NCBI GenBank assembly: GCA_002914845.1
Contig: JXTC01000019.1
Coordinates: forward strand, 532,057-596,056
Source: Trema orientale
Lineage: Eukaryota > Streptophyta > Magnoliopsida > Rosales > Cannabaceae
Reading direction: 5' to 3'
DNA length: 64,000 nucleotides
Below the pieces are notes generated by a model, which saw only the letters and a list, made by a program, of their open reading frames with translations, did not search any database and was not told the DNA's origin. Positions within the stretch are counted from its first letter, which is position 1. Each line of letters opens with the position of its first letter. This document shows positions 60,163-64,000 of the stretch, piece after piece. The position numbers and the translations under genes are program-made.

Positions 60163-62482
60163 TTATGCTAGGAATTCTGCTTTTTTCTTCTTGATTAAGT
60201 CAACATAGATTCTCGAAGCTTCAGAAGATTCATTCATAAGCTTAGTTTTCCGTGTCTCATTCATAGAATGCTCTGTAATGCCAATTTTATAACAAGATGT
60301 AGATTCAGATGGATGCTCGATTGCCCTGAAGACATTAAAAGTGACGGCCTCATCTTGGACTCGTATTGTTAGTTCTCCTTTTTGCACATCAATGAGAGTC
60401 CTTCTAGTAGCTAAGAATGGTCGACCAAGTATGATAGGAATGTTGTGATCCTCTTCCATGTCTAATACAATAAAGTCTGCTGGAAAGATGAATTTGTCAA
60501 CTTTTACTAGAACATCTTCTACTACACCCCTTGGATAAGCAAGAGATCGATCAGCAAGTTGCAGGGTGACTGTCGTCGGCCTTGCTTCCCCCAAACCTAA
60601 TTTTTTGTAGATTAAGAGTGGCATTAGGTTGACACTTGCTCCCAAGTCACATAGAGCATTGCTAAAGAATAAGTTCCCAATTGTGCACGGGATACTAAAG
60701 CTCCCGGGATCTTTCAGCTTCGCTGGAAGTTTCTTTTGCAAGACCACACTACACCCCTCAGTAAGTGCAACTGTTTCATAATCCTCCAGGTTCCTTTTGT
60801 TGGATAAAATCTCTTTTAGAAACTTCACATAATTTGGCGATTGAGCAAGCATCTCTGCGAAAGGAATGTTTATGTGGAGTTCCTTGAAAACATCTAAAAA
60901 CTTTGAAAATTGTTTATCCATGTTATGCTTGTAGAACTGTTGAGAAAATGGTAGTGGAGGAACATATGGCTCTGGATTATCTGGAAAGAGCTTGGACTTG
61001 GGCTTTTCTGGCTCAAAACGATGTTTCTCGGATAGCTCTTGCGGTTGCACCGGCTGCTTACTTGAGCTCGTTGACGGTGAAGGAGCTAAAGGTGGTGAGT
61101 TAGCTAAAATAGATTGACTTGGTTGCTCTACTTGCTTCCCACTTCTGAGAGTTATCGCATTGCACTGCTCCTTGGGATTCACCTCTGTATTGCTTGGTAG
61201 ATTACCTTGTGGTCGAGAGCTAACCGCAATGGCTAATTGACCAATTTGAGTCTCAAGATTCCTTAACGACGTAGCCTGATTCTGAAGAATAGCATCATTC
61301 TTAGCCATGTATTGTATAAACATCTCCTCAAGTGCTGACTTTTTCTCTTGTTGTTGTGGTGGCTTTTGTTGTGCAAATCCAGGTGGAGGCATAGATCGTC
61401 CAGCTGAAGTGGACCCTTGGTTATTGTTGTTGTTCCAAGAAAAGTTCGGGTGATTCTTCCAGCCTGGGTTGTAATAATTTGAATAGGAGTCGATCTGTTG
61501 CCTGTTTAAATTGGCCACATATTGCACAGATTCTACATTGAAAGGACACTGGTTACTCCTATGTTTATCACCACAGTTTTCGCAGGCTATAAATGGGCTA
61601 TTCATCGCACGAACTCCTAGCAAATCAAACTTCTTAGACAAAGCATTAACTTGAGTAGTCAAGGTAGCAATGGCTTCCATCTCATTTATGCTTGTAGCTC
61701 TTCTCAAAGTCGTTCTCTCTGAAGGCCACTGGTAGTTATTGGCTGCCATCTCCTCTAATAGATCATATGCTTCGTCTGTAGACTTTCCCATCAAAGTACC
61801 ACCTGCTGCTACATCAACTATTATTCTCAAATGTCCCATCAAACCGTTATAAAATGTTTGAACTAACAACCACTTCGGGATTCCATGATATGGACATCTT
61901 CTCAACAGATCTTTATAACGCTCCCAAGTCTCATATAATGATTCATTGTCGAGTTGGATGAAGGAAGTGATATCGTTGCGCAGCTTGGCTGTCTTCGCTA
62001 GTGGAAAAAAACTTTGCCAGAAATTTCTGTGCCAAATCGTCCCATGTAGTGATTGACCCAGCTGGTAAGGAGTACAACCAGCTTTTAGCTTTATCCCGTA
62101 GAGAGAAAGGGAAAAGTCGCAACCTGATTGCATCATCTGAAGCTCCATTATGCTTGAAAGTGTCACAGATTTCTAAAAAATTCATAATGTGTTGGTTTGG
62201 GTCATCACTAGGTAGTCCTCCAAACTGAACTGAGCTCTGGATCATCTGAATAACTGCTTGCTTCAGTTCAAAATTGTTAGCATTAATGGTAGGTCTTCGA
62301 ATGCTTGAACTGAGGCCATCAATCAATGGGACAACATAATCACGCAGAGGCTTCGTCTCATCTTGGTCACCCATTAGTGCTGGAGGATTTGCTTGTCGAT
62401 TTTTCGCTCTTCGAATTTCCCTTAGCATTCTTTCAATCTTAGGATCCAACGGCAAAAGCTCCCAACTTTTCGTACGTCTCAT
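60163..62482 (-). pseudogene. gag-protease polyprotein, broken by a one-base frameshift
   Basis: The frame opens with an ATG at 62482 (MRRTKSWELL) and carries a Retrotrans_gag core with W..LPAGSITTWDDLAQKFL. At a homopolymer (seven A on the plus strand, 62005-62011) the coding frame shifts by one. The homologous text continues in another frame from there to the stop at 60163, through LYETWERYKDLLRRCPYHG and FYNGL. Further on are a zinc knuckle CENCGDKHRSNQC (CX2CX3HX4C, one residue short of the usual CX2CX4HX4C), a long Gln/Pro/Ser-rich linker, and an aspartic protease with DLGAS in place of the commoner DTGA/DSGA, followed by the ILGRPFLAT block. It ends without reverse transcriptase. The shift may be a mutation or a homopolymer sequencing error. 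Gag would form particles; the protease would process it. Confidence 0.88.
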
Positions 62483-62620
62483 GTACTGCTACAGAGTACC
62501 TGGGATTACCAGAGAAAAAAGAAAAAAAAGAAAAAAATAATAGTAATAAAAAAATAAAAGTTTGAATTAAATCTCAACTAATCGATATTAGTATTAACAA
62601 AAAATTATAAAACAATTTTC

Positions 62621-62635
62621 CTGGCAACGGCGCCA
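62621..62635 (-). other. Primer-binding site, tRNA-Asp-like
   Basis: On the minus strand TGGCGCCGTTGCCAG lies six bases inside the 5' LTR end. It matches the TGGCGCCGTTGCC primer site that I recall for tRNA-Asp-primed plant gypsy elements. The adjacent leader (62483-62620) is A-rich and non-coding. Confidence 0.8.
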
Positions 62636-62641
62636 AAAACT

Positions 62642-64000
62642 TGTTATGGAATTTTATACGCAAGTGCACGTATCGAACAAGTAATAAAGTGATGAATAAA
62701 GATATCGTTCCCATAGAGAAATTGTTATAATTCGTTAAGTACTAACCTACACTAGTTATCAATTTATCCAAACAATTGAATTAAAAATTCTAGAATTAAA
62801 ATTTAAACTAAAAGAAAACAAGAAAATAAATAAATAAAATTAAAGAGTGCAAATAATTTATCAAATCACCAATGAAAATAAACCTAGGATTACAATTTTC
62901 ACTCTACGTATGCCTAAATTACTAGTTAACGTCTTTGAATTACTATTTTTTCCGAATTGCTAATCAAGAACCCTAGTATATCTACAAGCCTCTTCCAATA
63001 GTCATGTAGAAATATCTCCTCTAATTAACTCACTATATTCATATGTGAATTAGATTAAGAAAAGATTCATTAAGAATAAGGTCTTTCAATAATTGCACAT
63101 GTTATGTAGGTATATTCCTATCCTACACAAACTCATATAAGAATGGTCATGTGTTATTCTATCTAGGTCTAAATCTGAAATTCCTTTTCCAAGTTCATAC
63201 AAATTACCAATATCAATTTAAGTGGTAATCAAGCACTCAAAAGCATTAAGAACAAGATAAAATAAATAATTCGTAAATTAAAATCGCAAAATCAAAGAGG
63301 TAACATCATAATTCAAACTACATATAGAGATCCCATTGTAATCCTAGAAAATAAATTTAGTTCATAATGAAAATATCAAAACTAAAAATAAAAATTTGCA
63401 ACATAATGAAAAACTAAAAATAAAAATAAGCAAACGAGAGTTGAGCAGAGTGGGGAATGATTGAGAACAGTTGCAAGCCTTCTCTTCCAATTTGTCCTCC
63501 AATTGCTCTCTCTATTAATCTCTCTCTCTCCCTAGACTACTGTGTTTCTCTCTCTAGAATGGTGTGTTTTTCTCTCTACTCCCGTAGCCCTTTTATAGCT
63601 GATGGGATGAAGCTTCCCAATTATTCACGGATTCCAAAGCACCAATCTGATTGGTGGAAGTTATGTGGCAATTTCCTNAACTGATGGGAGTAAATTCACG
63701 TTCCCCAAAAGTCTTATCTGATTGGTTGAGTGATTTGGCCGTTTCCCAATTTTTTCCTCTTCTTTTCTCTTTCTCGTTTCCCCACGTTCCTATTCAGAAT
63801 CTGATACTTGGGCGATAATCCTGTGTGGCGGAAAACGGTAAGCTCGGCACGAAAGCAGGAGTTAATTGGCTGAAACAAAATCTTGACTTTGACCAGGTGA
63901 TGTGGCGCCGTCTCGTTGGATGACAAAACCGGGCTTATGGTCACTCGCCGCACAGGATCCGACACGGCTGAGTTATCCCTGCGCCAGCCATCAGCATGTG
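62642..64000 (-). repeat. 5' LTR of the retrotransposon (runs off the window)
   Basis: Matches 57123-58156 up to 63677 with scattered substitutions (for example CACAGAG/CATAGAG, TTACCCTC/TTAACGTC). After the single N at 63678 the sequence (AACTGATGGGAGTAAATTCA...) has no counterpart in the other LTR, where the gap lies. The outer end is outside the window, so no target duplication can be checked. Confidence 0.82.

Larger units (their letters stand above)
57123..64000 (-). mobile_element. Non-autonomous Ty3/gypsy-type LTR retrotransposon (gag-protease only)
   Basis: A minus-strand element bounded by two LTRs (57123-58426 with an internal gap, and 62642 to beyond the window). The order on the minus strand is 5' LTR, primer site, gag-protease frame, about 1.7 kb of non-coding DNA, polypurine tract, 3' LTR. 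There is no reverse transcriptase, RNase H or integrase between the protease end (60163) and the 3' LTR. The non-coding part at 59995-60030 has the GGAGGCAACCCATG-type text found 3' of gag-pol in related complete elements, suggesting that pol was deleted. The LTRs agree at about 97-98% by eye, so insertion is fairly recent. Movement would need proteins from an autonomous relative. Confidence 0.9.

Noticed and set aside
60903..62228. Plus-strand frames within the gag-protease region
   Set aside because: Antisense shadows of the gag-protease coding strand.

Overview
This is a nuclear genomic window from a flowering plant, almost certainly a eudicot. It is AT-rich, its few genes are split by many introns with plant-type splice sites, and it is crowded with plant transposable elements (Ty3/gypsy and Copia LTR elements, an L1-type LINE remnant, MULE- and hAT-type MITEs). 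The species cannot be fixed from the sequence alone.

Three host genes can be supported, all on the minus strand. (1) A FAS1 (fasciclin) domain secreted protein in two exons (3559-5010). (2) An orthologue of ATG18b, the PtdIns3P-binding beta-propeller of autophagy, in eleven exons (12385-18509; 367 aa); intron 2 is a GC-AG intron. (3) An eleven-exon leucine-rich-repeat receptor kinase of the LRR-II (SERK/NIK-related) subfamily, closest to Arabidopsis SARK/CLERK (30825-34563; 647 aa). Reading frames and intron phases close exactly across all exons in each model. In Arabidopsis, ATG18b and SARK carry consecutive locus numbers (AT4G30510 and AT4G30520, from memory), so this looks like an ancient conserved gene pair pushed apart here by about 12 kb of repeats.

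Layout: 1-3110 is degenerate LTR-like and repeat sequence; 3559-5010 FAS1 gene; 6.1-11.7 kb tandem repeats, MITEs and a LINE remnant (itself hit by a MITE); 12.4-18.5 kb ATG18b; 18.9-29.7 kb a dense repeat block with a solo Copia-type LTR (perfect 5-bp target duplication) and several short inverted-repeat elements filled with arrays of a short self-complementary word; 30.8-34.6 kb SARK-like kinase; 34.6-57.1 kb gene-free DNA with many MITEs; 57.1 kb to the end a non-autonomous Ty3/gypsy-type LTR retrotransposon on the minus strand with gag-protease only, a frameshift, and assembly gaps in both LTRs.

The most unusual signal is a recurring architecture: at least eight loci in which an element, mostly with imperfect terminal inverted repeats, carries an interior array of one short palindromic word, with a different word per family (GGAAACC/GGTTTCC, GGTCAAG/CTTGACC, ATCAAGAATC, GTCGAAA/TTTCGAC, TAGTTACTAG). 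I do not recognise these as a named family.
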